Source: Bacillota bacterium (GTDB lineage: Bacteria > Bacillota > Clostridia > Christensenellales > Aristaeellaceae). From it: 47,005 bases of DNA. The stretch covers positions 1 to 47,005 of the forward strand of contig JAEZJP010000312.1 in assembly GCA_023415715.1 (NCBI GenBank), written 5' to 3'. The notes under the pieces were generated by a model. The model searched no databases and was not told the DNA's origin. It saw only the letters and a program-made list of their open reading frames with translations. The translations under genes and the position numbers were made by a program. Shown one piece after another: positions 32,755-40,756 of the stretch (positions are counted from its first letter, which is position 1; every line of letters begins with the position of its first letter).

Positions 32755-33791
32755 ACCGTGACCGGCTTGTTTATTTGCTCAATCAATTCCCTCGCCTGCA
32801 CATTACTGTTTTCGGCGACCTGTTTTTGGACAAATGGTTTCAAATTGACAGGCGTCTGGATGAGCCTTCTGTAGAAACGGGGCTGACAGCCTATCAGGCG
32901 GTCGGTGTCCGTAAAAGCGCCGGTGCTGCGGGTACGGTGCTTAACAATTTGAAGGCGCTGCAAATTGGCGCCTGCTATGCCGTCAGCTTTCTGGGTATGG
33001 ATGGGGACGGCTGGGAGGTACTTCAGGCGTTGAAAAACATAGGCGTGGATACGCGCCATGTGGTGAGAAGCAGGGAACGGATGACGCCGGTCTATATGAA
33101 GCCGATGTTTTCATCAGGCAAGGACGGACAGCAGGAAAGCAACCGTATTGATATCAAAAACCATGCCGCAACGCCCGAAGCACTGGAACGCAAGATAACG
33201 CTTCACCTTCAGGCGGCAGCACTCAAGTCTGATGCCGTGATCCTATTGGATCAGCTTACAGAGGAGAATACCGGTGTTGTGACTCATGCTTTGCGGGAGG
33301 AGATTGCGCGTATCGCCAAGGCGCAGCCCGGCCGGCTCTTTTTTGCCGATTCCAGGGCTTTCATCCACCAATTTCATGATGTGACCATCAAATGCAATCA
33401 TCTGGAGGCCGTGAAAATGGCGCTTAAGCGGGAGTCGGGTGTCTTTTCCAAAAGCGATGTATTTGAGGCCATGGAGAAGCTTAAACGTCAAACGGGCAAG
33501 AGCGTATTCATCACCTGCGGCGCAAACGGCGTGGCCTGCAAGCTTGGTGAAGAAAATTGCCTGGTGCCAGCCGTGCGCCAGCCTGGCCCCATCGATGTAT
33601 GCGGCGCGGGGGACGCCTGTACAGCCGGCATCGTAAGCGCGCTGTGCGCCGGAGCGGATCACCGGGAAGCCGCGTTCATTGGCAATCTTTCCGCCGGAGT
33701 AACGGTACGCAAAATCGGCACGACCGGCACCGCCAGCCCGGAAGAAATAGTCGCGCTTTATGACGAGCAGTTTGGGGGAAAAGCAGAATGA
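32751..33791 (+). CDS. PfkB-family kinase resembling the HldE/RfaE kinase domain
   Basis: This ribokinase-fold sugar kinase has 346 aa. The N-terminus ITVFGDLFLDKWFQID matches the style of the heptose-7-phosphate kinase half of HldE (GDxxLDxxW), and RKSAGAAGTVLNNL aligns with its GGAANVA region. PfkB signature 2 is complete: DVCGAGDACTAGI with catalytic D288. The protein ends soon after the kinase fold (FGGKAE), so the nucleotidyltransferase half of HldE is missing. It overlaps both neighbours by 4 nt (ATGA), giving coupled translation with the deoxyhypusine-synthase-like and ROK genes. Together with the GmhA-like isomerase it suggests phosphorylation of a heptose- or hexose-phosphate; free sugar is the alternative. 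Confidence 0.83.
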   Translation: MNRDRLVYLLNQFPRLHITVFGDLFLDKWFQIDRRLDEPSVETGLTAYQAVGVRKSAGAAGTVLNNLKALQIGACYAVSFLGMDGDGWEVLQALKNIGVDTRHVVRSRERMTPVYMKPMFSSGKDGQQESNRIDIKNHAATPEALERKITLHLQAAALKSDAVILLDQLTEENTGVVTHALREEIARIAKAQPGRLFFADSRAFIHQFHDVTIKCNHLEAVKMALKRESGVFSKSDVFEAMEKLKRQTGKSVFITCGANGVACKLGEENCLVPAVRQPGPIDVCGAGDACTAGIVSALCAGADHREAAFIGNLSAGVTVRKIGTTGTASPEEIVALYDEQFGGKAE

Positions 33792-34720
33792 GCGTTGTCT
33801 CCCTGGCCATTGATATCGGCGGTTCCAAATGTGTGGTAGGGTTGGTGGACGATCAGGGAATCATTATCGATAAAAGGCGTTTCGTATGGCAAACCCTGAA
33901 CGAACAGGCCATGCTTGCCGATATTTTACGCGAGGGCAAGGCGCTTCTACACGATCATCCTATTCTTTCCCCATCATTCATCGGCGCGTCCATTCCGGGC
34001 CTTACCGATCCTGAAAAAGGCTTATGGGTGGAAGCCAGCTTCTCCGGTATCCGGGATTTGCCCATCGCTAAAGCGCTGACCGAGGCGTTTGGGCTCCCCG
34101 CCTACATCGACAACGACGGACAGGCCTGCGCACTGGCGGAGCGGCTGTTCGGCGCAGGCCGGGATGCTCAGGATTTTCTGTACATCACCGTTTCCAACGG
34201 CATCGGCGGGTCCATATTTGCAAACGGAAGGTTATATGGCGGCGTGAACGGCACGGCCGGAGAATTCGGCCATTGCACTGTAGTGGAGAACGGCAGGCCT
34301 TGCAAGTGCGGCCTAACCGGCTGCCTGGAAGCGCACGCCGCCGGGCCGGCCATCGCCAGGAATTATCAGGAACTTGGCGGTGCGCTCCTGCCGGATGGTA
34401 AAGTCGCAGACGCTGCGGAAATCGCCCGCCGGGCGCGGGAGGGTGAAGAGATTGCCATACAGGTATTCCGCATGGAAGGAATGTACCTGGGCAAAATCAT
34501 CGCCACAGCCTGTAACCTGCTAAACCCTGTCAAGGTCATCCTGGGCGGCGGCATATCCCTGGCGTTTTCCCTTTTCGAAGCCTCCCTGTGGGAAACGGTG
34601 AACAAGCATTTGTACCGCACCGCCAATCCCGGCCTTCAAATACTGCCTACCCCTCTTGGCTACGATGGTGGACTTTTGGGAGCTGCGGCAGTGGGGTTCA
34701 TGAGGCAGGGAAAATTTTAA
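33788..34720 (+). CDS. ROK-family sugar kinase
   Basis: This enzyme would transfer phosphate from ATP to a sugar hydroxyl. The 310-aa protein lacks a DNA-binding domain. It has the phosphate-binding AIDIGGSKCVVGLVD at the N-terminus, IDNDGQACALAE with the catalytic Asp at about residue 112, TVSNGIGGSIF and the ROK zinc motif CKCGLTGCLEAH at about 177-188. ILGGGIS lies near the adenosine site. It overlaps the PfkB gene by 4 nt. Two kinases of different folds in one module suggest two successive phosphorylations or two substrates. Glucokinase or allokinase activity is possible; the specificity is not readable. Confidence 0.9.
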   Translation: MSVVSLAIDIGGSKCVVGLVDDQGIIIDKRRFVWQTLNEQAMLADILREGKALLHDHPILSPSFIGASIPGLTDPEKGLWVEASFSGIRDLPIAKALTEAFGLPAYIDNDGQACALAERLFGAGRDAQDFLYITVSNGIGGSIFANGRLYGGVNGTAGEFGHCTVVENGRPCKCGLTGCLEAHAAGPAIARNYQELGGALLPDGKVADAAEIARRAREGEEIAIQVFRMEGMYLGKIIATACNLLNPVKVILGGGISLAFSLFEASLWETVNKHLYRTANPGLQILPTPLGYDGGLLGAAAVGFMRQGKF

Positions 34721-34791
34721 CTTGAGACCAGAAGATGTCAGGCTAATCATAACGTGCATTCCATTGATATTGAGTCTGCATCCGAAGGTTT

Positions 34792-34818
34792 CCAAAGGGC
34801 GACCAGAAAGCCCTTTGG
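34792..34818 (+). other. Hairpin in the gap between ROK kinase and SIS genes
   Basis: CCAAAGGGC (34792-34800) pairs exactly with GCCCTTTGG (34810-34818) around a 9-base loop, and a smaller GCGCC/GGCGC hairpin follows at once. There is no U-run. The 199-base gap 34721-34919 is unusual in a module whose other genes touch or overlap. A processing site or leader structure are possible readings. Confidence 0.45.
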
Positions 34819-34919
34819 CAGCGCCCGCAGGCGCGAAATCCGCTCCAATCACCCAAATTGATCATACAAAGCTATCATTACTGCGCCATGCCTCCATAGA
34901 AAAAGAAAGGTGATTAAGC

Positions 34920-35492
34920 ATGTTCCAAACCTTCCTTACAAATTACCGGCAGGAACTCATTCCCCACATCCAGGCCATATCCCCCGCCGATTTTGAAGCC
35001 TGCATCGGCCTTTTCTTGGAGGCCCATAAAAACGATAAGCAGGTGTTTGTGGTTGGCAATGGCGGCAGCGCCGCGGCTGCCAATCACTTTGTATGCGACT
35101 TTGGCAAAAACGCAGTGAAGCCTCCCAAACGCCGTTTCCGCATGATCTCCCTCAGCGACAATGTGGAAAAGATCACGGCCTTGGGCAACGATATCTCCTT
35201 TGAAGAAATTTTCCGCCAGCAGCTCATCAACCTATTAAATGAGGGCGACCTGGTGATTTTGATCAGCGCCAGCGGCAATTCCCCTAACCTTGTCCGTGCC
35301 TGCGAATACGCCAGGGAATCAAGCGCAAAAATCATGACGCTGTCCGGCTTTGGCGGCGGCAAAATCAGAAGTTTCGCGGATGCTTCCATCCCCATCCACC
35401 TGACAAGCTACGAACAAATTGAAGACATCCACATGATCCTTTTGCATATGTTCGTTTGCTTTATGAAGGAGCATCAGGAACTGTTGGATTAA
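34920..35492 (+). CDS. GmhA-like SIS-domain phosphosugar isomerase
   Basis: This is a single-SIS-domain protein, 190 aa, the length of sedoheptulose-7-phosphate isomerase GmhA. The phosphate-binding blocks are VVGNGGSAAAANHFVCDFGKN (residues about 42-62) and LISASGNSPNL (about 115-125); family GmhA has the same GNGGSAxxAxH and SGNSxN patterns. A glutamate suited to isomerisation lies in the EQIEDIHMILLHM helix near 170, matching the ED...H arrangement of GmhA. AAAGGTG precedes the ATG. It follows the ROK kinase gene by 199 nt, and the gene stretch ends here at repeat copy B. GmhA makes D-glycero-D-manno-heptose 7-phosphate; whether this one does is not proven. Confidence 0.85.
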   Translation: MFQTFLTNYRQELIPHIQAISPADFEACIGLFLEAHKNDKQVFVVGNGGSAAAANHFVCDFGKNAVKPPKRRFRMISLSDNVEKITALGNDISFEEIFRQQLINLLNEGDLVILISASGNSPNLVRACEYARESSAKIMTLSGFGGGKIRSFADASIPIHLTSYEQIEDIHMILLHMFVCFMKEHQELLD

Positions 35493-35534
35493 AGCTCTTG
35501 AATATAAGGGGCAAGGCTAGCAATCGCAATAAAG

Positions 35535-35655
35535 CCGTAGGGGCGATTAGTAATCGCCCGCCAAGTAGCATATCCTGACCGCAACACACGGGCGATTACT
35601 AATCGCCCCTACGGAATCGTTCGTTTGTTTATTGGCTTCTTTGCCAGAGATCGTG
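35535..35655. repeat. Nested palindromic intergenic element, copy B
   Basis: Perfect 26-bp inverted arms (35535-35560 and 35589-35614) enclose a 28-nt loop. Each arm is itself a hairpin around GGGGCGATTAGTAATCGCCC. The right flank (TCGTT...TTTATTGGCTTCT, then GCCAGAGATCGTG) is shared with copy A; the left flank is not. The loop has the same orientation as copy A. Confidence 0.9.
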
Positions 35656-35732
35656 ATTACTTATACCAAACCAAAACTTTAATGCTTCGTTGTCTGCATT
35701 TCTCTTTCTTAGCGAACGATTCATACATGGCG

Positions 35733-35819
35733 GGCGTAGGGCGGGGGCTTGCTCCCGCCGTCAACAGAGGTATCATGATATTTGGAAACGTCGGCGAACG
35801 CCGACCCCCGCCCTACGCC
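35733..35819. repeat. Second palindromic element (GGCGTAGGGCGGGGG type)
   Basis: The 15-bp arms GGCGTAGGGCGGGGG (35733-35747) and CCCCCGCCCTACGCC (35805-35819) are exact reverse complements. Internal hairpins CGGGGGCTTGCTCCCG and GTCGGCGAACGCCGAC lie just inside them. Only one copy is in the window. The 423-base gap 35493-35915 holds copy B, this element and the terminator at 35861. Confidence 0.88.
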
Positions 35820-35860
35820 GGATCCATCGACGCATTTATGTTTCCGATTAGTATAATGTA

Positions 35861-35902
35861 GAAAACCGCCCTGCTTGGGAATTTCCAGGCAGGGCGGTTT
35901 TC
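35861..35902. terminator. Bidirectional terminator between convergent genes
   Basis: GAAAACCGCCCTGC (35861-35874) pairs exactly with GCAGGGCGGTTTTC (35889-35902). T-runs flank the stem on both strands. It ends the leftward Gfo/Idh operon (stop at 35916) and can also end the rightward SIS module. Confidence 0.92.
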
Positions 35903-35915
35903 TTAGTCAGAGCTT

Positions 35916-36896
35916 TTATTTGATTGCGACAATCTTCTGTTCTTTATCGGATTTGTACGCGTTCTCCTGCAGCTGCGTCAGGGCGATGGCCCGCTCCAGA
36001 TCAAAGGGGATGGGTGTTCCCTTTTCAATGCCGTCCAGCCATTGCCTTATGGCGGAAGGCTGCTGTTCGGGCAGTTTATCAGGCGTAAACCAGCCATCCT
36101 TGATATCGGTGGTGCGCATCTTGATCTCCTTGCCCACCTGCACAATGGCGCCCTTGGTGCCCAGCAGTTCAAAGCAGTTGGCGTTGAAGGGCGAAATAAA
36201 CGAGGTCTCCAGCACGGCGATGGCCTTGTTTTCAAACTCCGCCACCGATACGCTATTGTCATCCACACCATTTGGCGCGAAGCTGTTGTTGAACATGGAG
36301 GTGATGCGCACAGGCTTGCCCAAAAGGTAGGATGCGATGTACAGGGGATGGCAGCCCAGGTCCATCATCGCGCCGCCGCCTGCTTTGTCCTCATCGTACC
36401 AGTACTCCGGCAGCCAAGCGCGGGAAGCGCCGTCGTGAGCCATGCGCATGCGCATGAAGTGGATCTGGCCAAGCTTTCCTTCGTCGATGGCCTGCTTGCA
36501 TAACTGGGCCAGGGGCCAGGTCAGCTGCGGGAAAGAAATGCAGAATTTCACACCGTTTTGCTTGATAGCTTCGGCAATTTCCTTGCAGTCGGCAACCGTG
36601 GTGGCCAGCACCTTTTCGGTGTAGATATGCTTTTTGGCTTTGGCAGCCTTGAGCATCACCCTTTTATGATCGGTAGTGGGGGTATCCACGACCACCGCGT
36701 CCACGTCGGTGCGGCTGAGCGCCTTGTCAAGATCAGCTTCAAAAGCCACGCCCAGTTCCTCTGCCCATTGTTTGCCGCGGGCAACATCGTCATCCCAAAC
36801 ACAGGTGATTTTCGCGTCGGGCTGCGCCTGAATCGTTTTGGCATAATCCTTGGCATGCACATGCCATTTGGACAGCATCAGTACATTAACCATCAT
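35916..36896 (-). CDS. Atypical Gfo/Idh/MocA-family oxidoreductase
   Basis: This 326-aa protein has the overall Gfo/Idh layout but lacks two hallmarks. The usual GxGxxG after the first strand is replaced by VLMLSKWHVHAKDY, and the EKP motif reads YTEKVLAT, keeping the lysine but losing the proline. The DLGCHPLYIASYLLG block with the catalytic Asp/His region is kept, as is the GLAFxxD-like C-terminal sheet. The cofactor may be bound differently or more weakly. Two ATGs (36896, 36893) follow AAGGAG; the second has better spacing. It is the last gene of a three-gene operon, 26 nt after the isomerase, and ends at the bidirectional terminator. Confidence 0.85.
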   Translation of the reverse strand: MMVNVLMLSKWHVHAKDYAKTIQAQPDAKITCVWDDDVARGKQWAEELGVAFEADLDKALSRTDVDAVVVDTPTTDHKRVMLKAAKAKKHIYTEKVLATTVADCKEIAEAIKQNGVKFCISFPQLTWPLAQLCKQAIDEGKLGQIHFMRMRMAHDGASRAWLPEYWYDEDKAGGGAMMDLGCHPLYIASYLLGKPVRITSMFNNSFAPNGVDDNSVSVAEFENKAIAVLETSFISPFNANCFELLGTKGAIVQVGKEIKMRTTDIKDGWFTPDKLPEQQPSAIRQWLDGIEKGTPIPFDLERAIALTQLQENAYKSDKEQKIVAIK

Positions 36897-36922
36897 TTTT
36901 CTCCTTTTTCCAGCCTGTGCCT

Positions 36923-37645
36923 TTACTTTTCCAAGGACCGCAGGTACTTCATGCAGATATTTGTTTCAGTCAGCCCATCCGGGGTAAGTGTTTCGCTTTC
37001 CACCACCATGGGGATACCCAAAGATACGGCCTTTTGATATACTGCGGCCACCGGAGCCGTTCCACGGCCCAAGGGCATACCCTTGCCGTTTATATATCCG
37101 TCCTTGATGTGGATAACGGGCATGCGCGCCTTCACTTCCTCCATGATTGCAACGGGGTCGAGTTTCGCTGCATACACCCAGTAAGTGTCGATCTGAAGAT
37201 CAATGGATGTACGTGCAACCAACTGGTCAAAGGCGACAGAGCTGTCGGTATTTTCCGCAAACTCGTCCGCATGGTTGTGATAGCCAAGGCGGATGCCCTC
37301 TTTTAACAGCTTTGCCTGCATTTCATTCATGGCGTCAATGAATGCATCCAGCTTTAATTGCGTTACAAGCTGGGCATAGGGCACGATGATGCGCGTGTTG
37401 CCGATTTCCTTGTGATAGGCAACGGTTTCGTCAAAGTTCTCCTGAAGCTCCTTAAGCCCTGTATGCGTACCCGAAACCCGCAGGCTATTTTCATCCAGCA
37501 TGGCACGGATATCCTTTGCACTGTGGCCAAAGAACCCCGCAAACTCCACAAAGGAGTATCCCTGTTTAGCGACTGCGGATAATGCGCCGCGCATGTCGGT
37601 TTGCGTTTTGTCCCGCACGCTGTAAAGCTGTACGCCGTATTCCAT
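36923..37645 (-). CDS. Sugar phosphate isomerase/epimerase-like TIM barrel
   Basis: This AP_endonuc_2/xylose-isomerase-like protein has 240 aa, shorter than the one at 28658. It begins YGVQLYSVRDKTQTD, a common start for this group, and has VEFAGFFGHS, VSGTHTGL, GYHNHADEF with a metal-binding Glu/His set, an IDTYWVYAA strand and VIHIKDGY, with the last glutamate in MVVESE. GGAGGG precedes the ATG. It lies between two Gfo/Idh genes with 12- and 26-nt gaps. That arrangement is typical of clusters handling keto-sugars or inositol-like compounds. Substrate unknown. Confidence 0.9.
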   Translation of the reverse strand: MEYGVQLYSVRDKTQTDMRGALSAVAKQGYSFVEFAGFFGHSAKDIRAMLDENSLRVSGTHTGLKELQENFDETVAYHKEIGNTRIIVPYAQLVTQLKLDAFIDAMNEMQAKLLKEGIRLGYHNHADEFAENTDSSVAFDQLVARTSIDLQIDTYWVYAAKLDPVAIMEEVKARMPVIHIKDGYINGKGMPLGRGTAPVAAVYQKAVSLGIPMVVESETLTPDGLTETNICMKYLRSLEK

Positions 37646-37657
37646 AGAACGCCCTCC

Positions 37658-38734
37658 TTACTTGCCAAAGTACACGGGCTCGCCGGTCCTGGCGGAAGTG
37701 TAGATAGCTTCCAGGATCTCGGAAACAACGCAGGCCTGCTCCGGCATCACCACGGGATCGGTGTCGTTTTCGATGGCGTCAATCCAGCGCCTGGCTTCGG
37801 TAATGGGCGGCGTTTCCTTCACGCCCTCATAAAACGCCACGCCGCCGGCGGCCACGTCGGGTTTGATCTCGATCAGGCGGCCGAATTCACCCTTGTTGAT
37901 GGAGATGCCATTCTTGATCTGCGCGCCGGCTTTGGAGCCGCAAAGCTGCAGGCTGCCTTCCTGGATGGGCTCGATGGTGTTGAGCGCCCAGGTAGCCTCC
38001 AGGGTGATGGTGGCGCCGTCTTCCATTACGATAAAGCCAAAGGCGCTGTCCTCCATGGTGTGGTCACAGGGGCCCCAGGGGTTGCCGCAGCCGGGGTCTT
38101 CCAGCTTCTTGTACTTGGTGCCCACCACCATGCGGACCTTGTAGTTGTTCATAAGATACAGCGTAAGATCCAACGAGTGGGTGCCAATGTCGATCAGCGG
38201 CCCGCCGCCCTGCTCGTACTCGTTGAGGAAAACGCCCCAGTTGGGTGTGCCCCGGCGGCGGATGGCAAATGCCTTGGCATAGTAGATGTCGCCCAGGTCG
38301 CCCCGCTCGATGACGCTCTTTAAATAATTGCTTTCCGGCTTATGGCGGTGCTGGTAGCCGATGGTCAGCTTCTTGCCCGTCTCCTTGGCGGCTTCCACCA
38401 TGCGCCTTGCGTCGGCGGCCGTCTTGGCCATAGGCTTTTCGCACATTACATGCTTGCCGGCATGGAGAGCGTCGATGGAAATGTCCGCATGGGAGCGGTT
38501 GGGCGTGCATACATGCACCACGTCGATGGAAGCATCTTTGAGCAATTCCTTATAATCCGTATACACCTTGGCATCCGGGGTGCCGTAATCAGCGGCCGCT
38601 TTTTCTGCCTTTTCCCTGATGATGTCGCAGAAGGCCACCATGTCCACGCGGTTCAGCGCCTTCAGAGATGGCATGTGTTTCCCGTTGGCGATACCGCCGC
38701 AGCCGATGATACCTATGCGAAGCCGTTTTTTCAT
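37658..38734 (-). CDS. Gfo/Idh/MocA-family oxidoreductase
   Basis: This is a canonical member of 358 aa: IGIIGCGGIANGKHMPSL at the NAD-binding start, CEKPMAKTAADA with the EKP motif, GYQHRHKPE and DIGTHSLDLTLYLM with the catalytic Asp/His. ATG at 38740 is only 2 nt from AAGGAGG, while ATG at 38734 is 8 nt away, so 38734 is taken as the start. It is the first gene of the leftward three-gene operon, whose promoter is at 38791-38819. It is divergent from an AraC regulator, which is the likely controller. Confidence 0.93.
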   Translation of the reverse strand: MKKRLRIGIIGCGGIANGKHMPSLKALNRVDMVAFCDIIREKAEKAAADYGTPDAKVYTDYKELLKDASIDVVHVCTPNRSHADISIDALHAGKHVMCEKPMAKTAADARRMVEAAKETGKKLTIGYQHRHKPESNYLKSVIERGDLGDIYYAKAFAIRRRGTPNWGVFLNEYEQGGGPLIDIGTHSLDLTLYLMNNYKVRMVVGTKYKKLEDPGCGNPWGPCDHTMEDSAFGFIVMEDGATITLEATWALNTIEPIQEGSLQLCGSKAGAQIKNGISINKGEFGRLIEIKPDVAAGGVAFYEGVKETPPITEARRWIDAIENDTDPVVMPEQACVVSEILEAIYTSARTGEPVYFGK

Positions 38735-38790
38735 GTTCATTTCCTCCTTGATCCATTTGATGAAAATGATAGCATATACAATGCCCGGAT

Positions 38791-38819
38791 GATATAATGG
38801 TTTAGCGTAAAAATATCAA
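38791..38819 (-). promoter_or_regulatory. Promoter of the leftward Gfo/Idh operon, overlapping a rightward -10
   Basis: On the minus strand TTGATA (38819-38814), a 17-base spacer and TATATC (38796-38791) precede the operon. On the plus strand TATAAT at 38793-38798 can serve the AraC gene, with only a weak -35. The two promoters overlap, so one protein could control both directions. Confidence 0.65.
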
Positions 38820-38838
38820 TTTTTTGCAGGCGGTGCGT

Positions 38839-39720
38839 ATGGCGGTCTTTTACAGGGAAAAGCGCGTGCCCCGGGGAAACATACGCTACATCTACGATTG
38901 CAGCGTGCAGAAGACGTTTGGAAAAGCGCCCGTGGTAGCGCCTCATATTCATGAGTTTTTCGAGATTCTGTACTGCCAGTCCGGCGCATATACGCTTACG
39001 CTCAATGAAAAGCCGTACGACCTGTATCCGGGCGATATGGCGCTCATCGACCCTATGGAGATACACAGCACCCGCGCTCTAAGCGATTCTCTGAACCAGT
39101 ACCTCGTCATCAAATTCGTGCCGGAAGTGCTGTATTCCACAGAACAGCTCATTTTTGAACTGAAGTATATCCTGCCTTATATCAAGGGCATCGGCTCCCA
39201 CCAAAAGGTATTCACTAAGGAAGAAACAAAAGCCGCATCGGTGGGTGACATCCTGCAGGAGATTGTGGATGAGTTCCTGCGCCGTGATTTCGGCTATGAA
39301 ATCGCACTGAGGCTGAACATCAGCCGGCTTTTTCTGTGGATCCTGCGCCGCTGGCATGATAGCAGCCAGGAGGCCGTACCGGATGACGTGTCCCTTAACA
39401 CGCTGTCCAGCGCTCTTCAATTTGTGGATGAAAACTATGCCCAGGGCATCGGCATGGCGGATGCCGCAAGCCATTGCAATATGCCCTATACGGCTTTTTC
39501 CCGCTTCTTTTCACGGTACCTGGGCCGCGGCTTTGCGGAATACCTGCTGCTTACCAGGCTGAAAAAGGCGGCCATGCTGCTGGCGGAAACGGACAAATCC
39601 ATCACGGACATCGCCATGGAGACAGGCTTTTCCACCACAAGCTACTTTATACAGCGCTTTAAAGAATACCAGGGAATGACGCCCAAACGGTTCCGCAAAT
39701 GGTTTGACTTAAAGCAATAA
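38839..39720 (+). CDS. AraC-family transcriptional regulator with cupin sensor domain
   Basis: This 293-aa regulator has an N-terminal cupin-type sugar-sensing domain (PHIHEFFEILYCQSG, YDLYPGDMALIDPMEIHST) and a C-terminal pair of helix-turn-helices (MADAASHCNMPYTAFSRFF, then SITDIAMETGFSTTSYFIQRFKEYQGMTP), the standard AraC arrangement. An open frame begins with TTG at 38824, but ATG at 38839 is the likely start. It is divergent from the Gfo/Idh operon with a 104-base gap and overlapping promoters, so it probably activates that operon in response to a sugar. A terminator follows. Confidence 0.93.
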   Translation: MAVFYREKRVPRGNIRYIYDCSVQKTFGKAPVVAPHIHEFFEILYCQSGAYTLTLNEKPYDLYPGDMALIDPMEIHSTRALSDSLNQYLVIKFVPEVLYSTEQLIFELKYILPYIKGIGSHQKVFTKEETKAASVGDILQEIVDEFLRRDFGYEIALRLNISRLFLWILRRWHDSSQEAVPDDVSLNTLSSALQFVDENYAQGIGMADAASHCNMPYTAFSRFFSRYLGRGFAEYLLLTRLKKAAMLLAETDKSITDIAMETGFSTTSYFIQRFKEYQGMTPKRFRKWFDLKQ

Positions 39721-39732
39721 TCCTTGCAAGGC

Positions 39733-39770
39733 GCCGCCGGAAAACAGACTGTTTCCCGGCGGTTCTTTCT
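39733..39770 (+). terminator. Terminator of the AraC regulator gene
   Basis: GCCGCCGGAAAAC (from 39733) pairs with GTTTCCCGGCGG, with one bulge, and is followed by TTCTTTCTT. Confidence 0.8.
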
Positions 39771-39854
39771 TGCAATGCAGAACCCATATGGAGCAGGAAT
39801 TTGCCTGTGCTCCGGAGAACATGCGGGATAAACACCCACAAAGGAGCGATATAT

Positions 39855-40721
39855 ATGACTCATGGCGGACCCATACTGATGACAGGCATAAACGGCTTTT
39901 GCGCATCACGGCTTTTCAGGTACCTTACGGAAAAGGAAACGGTGCTGGGATTTACCCATAACGACCTGGACATTACGGACCAGGATGCGTGCCTTCGTGC
40001 TCTGAAAGAATACAAGCCCCGGGCCGTGATCCACAGCGCCGCCATCTCCAAAATGGACGAATGTGAAAAAAATCCGGAACTATCCTTCCGCGTAAACGTG
40101 CTGGGCCCGGCGAACCTGGCCAAAGCCTGCAAAGCCGCCGGAATCAGGCTAATCCATTTCAGCACCGACCAGGTATATAACGGCTCCAAGGTTTTAGGGC
40201 CGCATAAGGAAACGTGTACCCTGTCTCCCGTCAATGTTTACGGCAGGCATAAAAAGGAGGCGGAGGAGCGGATTGCGAAAGAAACGGATGATTACGCAGC
40301 CATCCGCCTGACATGGATGTACGATTTTCCCATACGCAACATATATACCAGCAACAACCTTGTCACCATGTGCCAGCGCGCCCTTTATACAAATACTCCC
40401 CTCACCCTTTCCAGCAACAGCGGCCGGGGCATCACCTATGTGCATGAGGTGATCGAAAATATTCCGGCGCTGCTTGATGCTCCCTCCGGTGTGTACAACT
40501 TTGGAAGCTGCTCCAGTATTAGCGCCTATGAAGCGGCCGGGCTGATTTTTACCCTGCTTCATGCCAAAGACCGCATTACGGAATTGCTCCGCCCGGAAAA
40601 CGAGGAGGCCGGAAAATATCCCGACCTGCGTATGGATTGCGCAAAGGCTGCCGCCAGTAATATGCATTTCTCCACCACGGAGGGGGGCATTGAAAAAGCG
40701 TTCAGGGAGTACGGATTTTAA
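39855..40721 (+). CDS. RmlD-like NAD(P)-dependent sugar reductase (extended SDR)
   Basis: This is a dTDP-4-dehydrorhamnose-reductase-like short-chain dehydrogenase, 288 aa. The cofactor motif is TGINGFCAS (GxxGxxx, with the last Gly replaced), the substrate-side blocks are VIHSAAISKMDECE and HFSTDQVYNG, and the catalytic pair is in YGRHKKEAE (YxxxK). ATG 39855 lies 8 nt after AAAGGAG; the open frame from 39801 is not supported. None of the other rhamnose genes (rmlA, rmlB, rmlC) is nearby, so a role in another NDP-sugar or sugar reduction is possible. The macro-domain gene follows after 35 nt without a terminator. Confidence 0.85.
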   Translation: MTHGGPILMTGINGFCASRLFRYLTEKETVLGFTHNDLDITDQDACLRALKEYKPRAVIHSAAISKMDECEKNPELSFRVNVLGPANLAKACKAAGIRLIHFSTDQVYNGSKVLGPHKETCTLSPVNVYGRHKKEAEERIAKETDDYAAIRLTWMYDFPIRNIYTSNNLVTMCQRALYTNTPLTLSSNSGRGITYVHEVIENIPALLDAPSGVYNFGSCSSISAYEAAGLIFTLLHAKDRITELLRPENEEAGKYPDLRMDCAKAAASNMHFSTTEGGIEKAFREYGF

Positions 40722-40756
40722 CAGGATCAGTGCCCAAGCTTAAGGGAGGCGGTCAA

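Noticed and set aside
30917..35492. Full ADP-heptose biosynthesis locus
   Set aside because: The nucleotidyltransferase half of HldE and an HldD epimerase are absent, and the HAD protein is a capped type unlike GmhB.
35535..35819. CRISPR array
   Set aside because: The repeats are palindromic elements of two different families without regular repeat-spacer units or cas genes.
35625..35861. 78-codon frame across the intergenic repeats
   Set aside because: It is made up of the palindromic elements and has no independent coding signal.
39855..40721. dTDP-rhamnose synthesis locus
   Set aside because: Only an RmlD-like gene is present; rmlA, rmlB and rmlC are not in the window.
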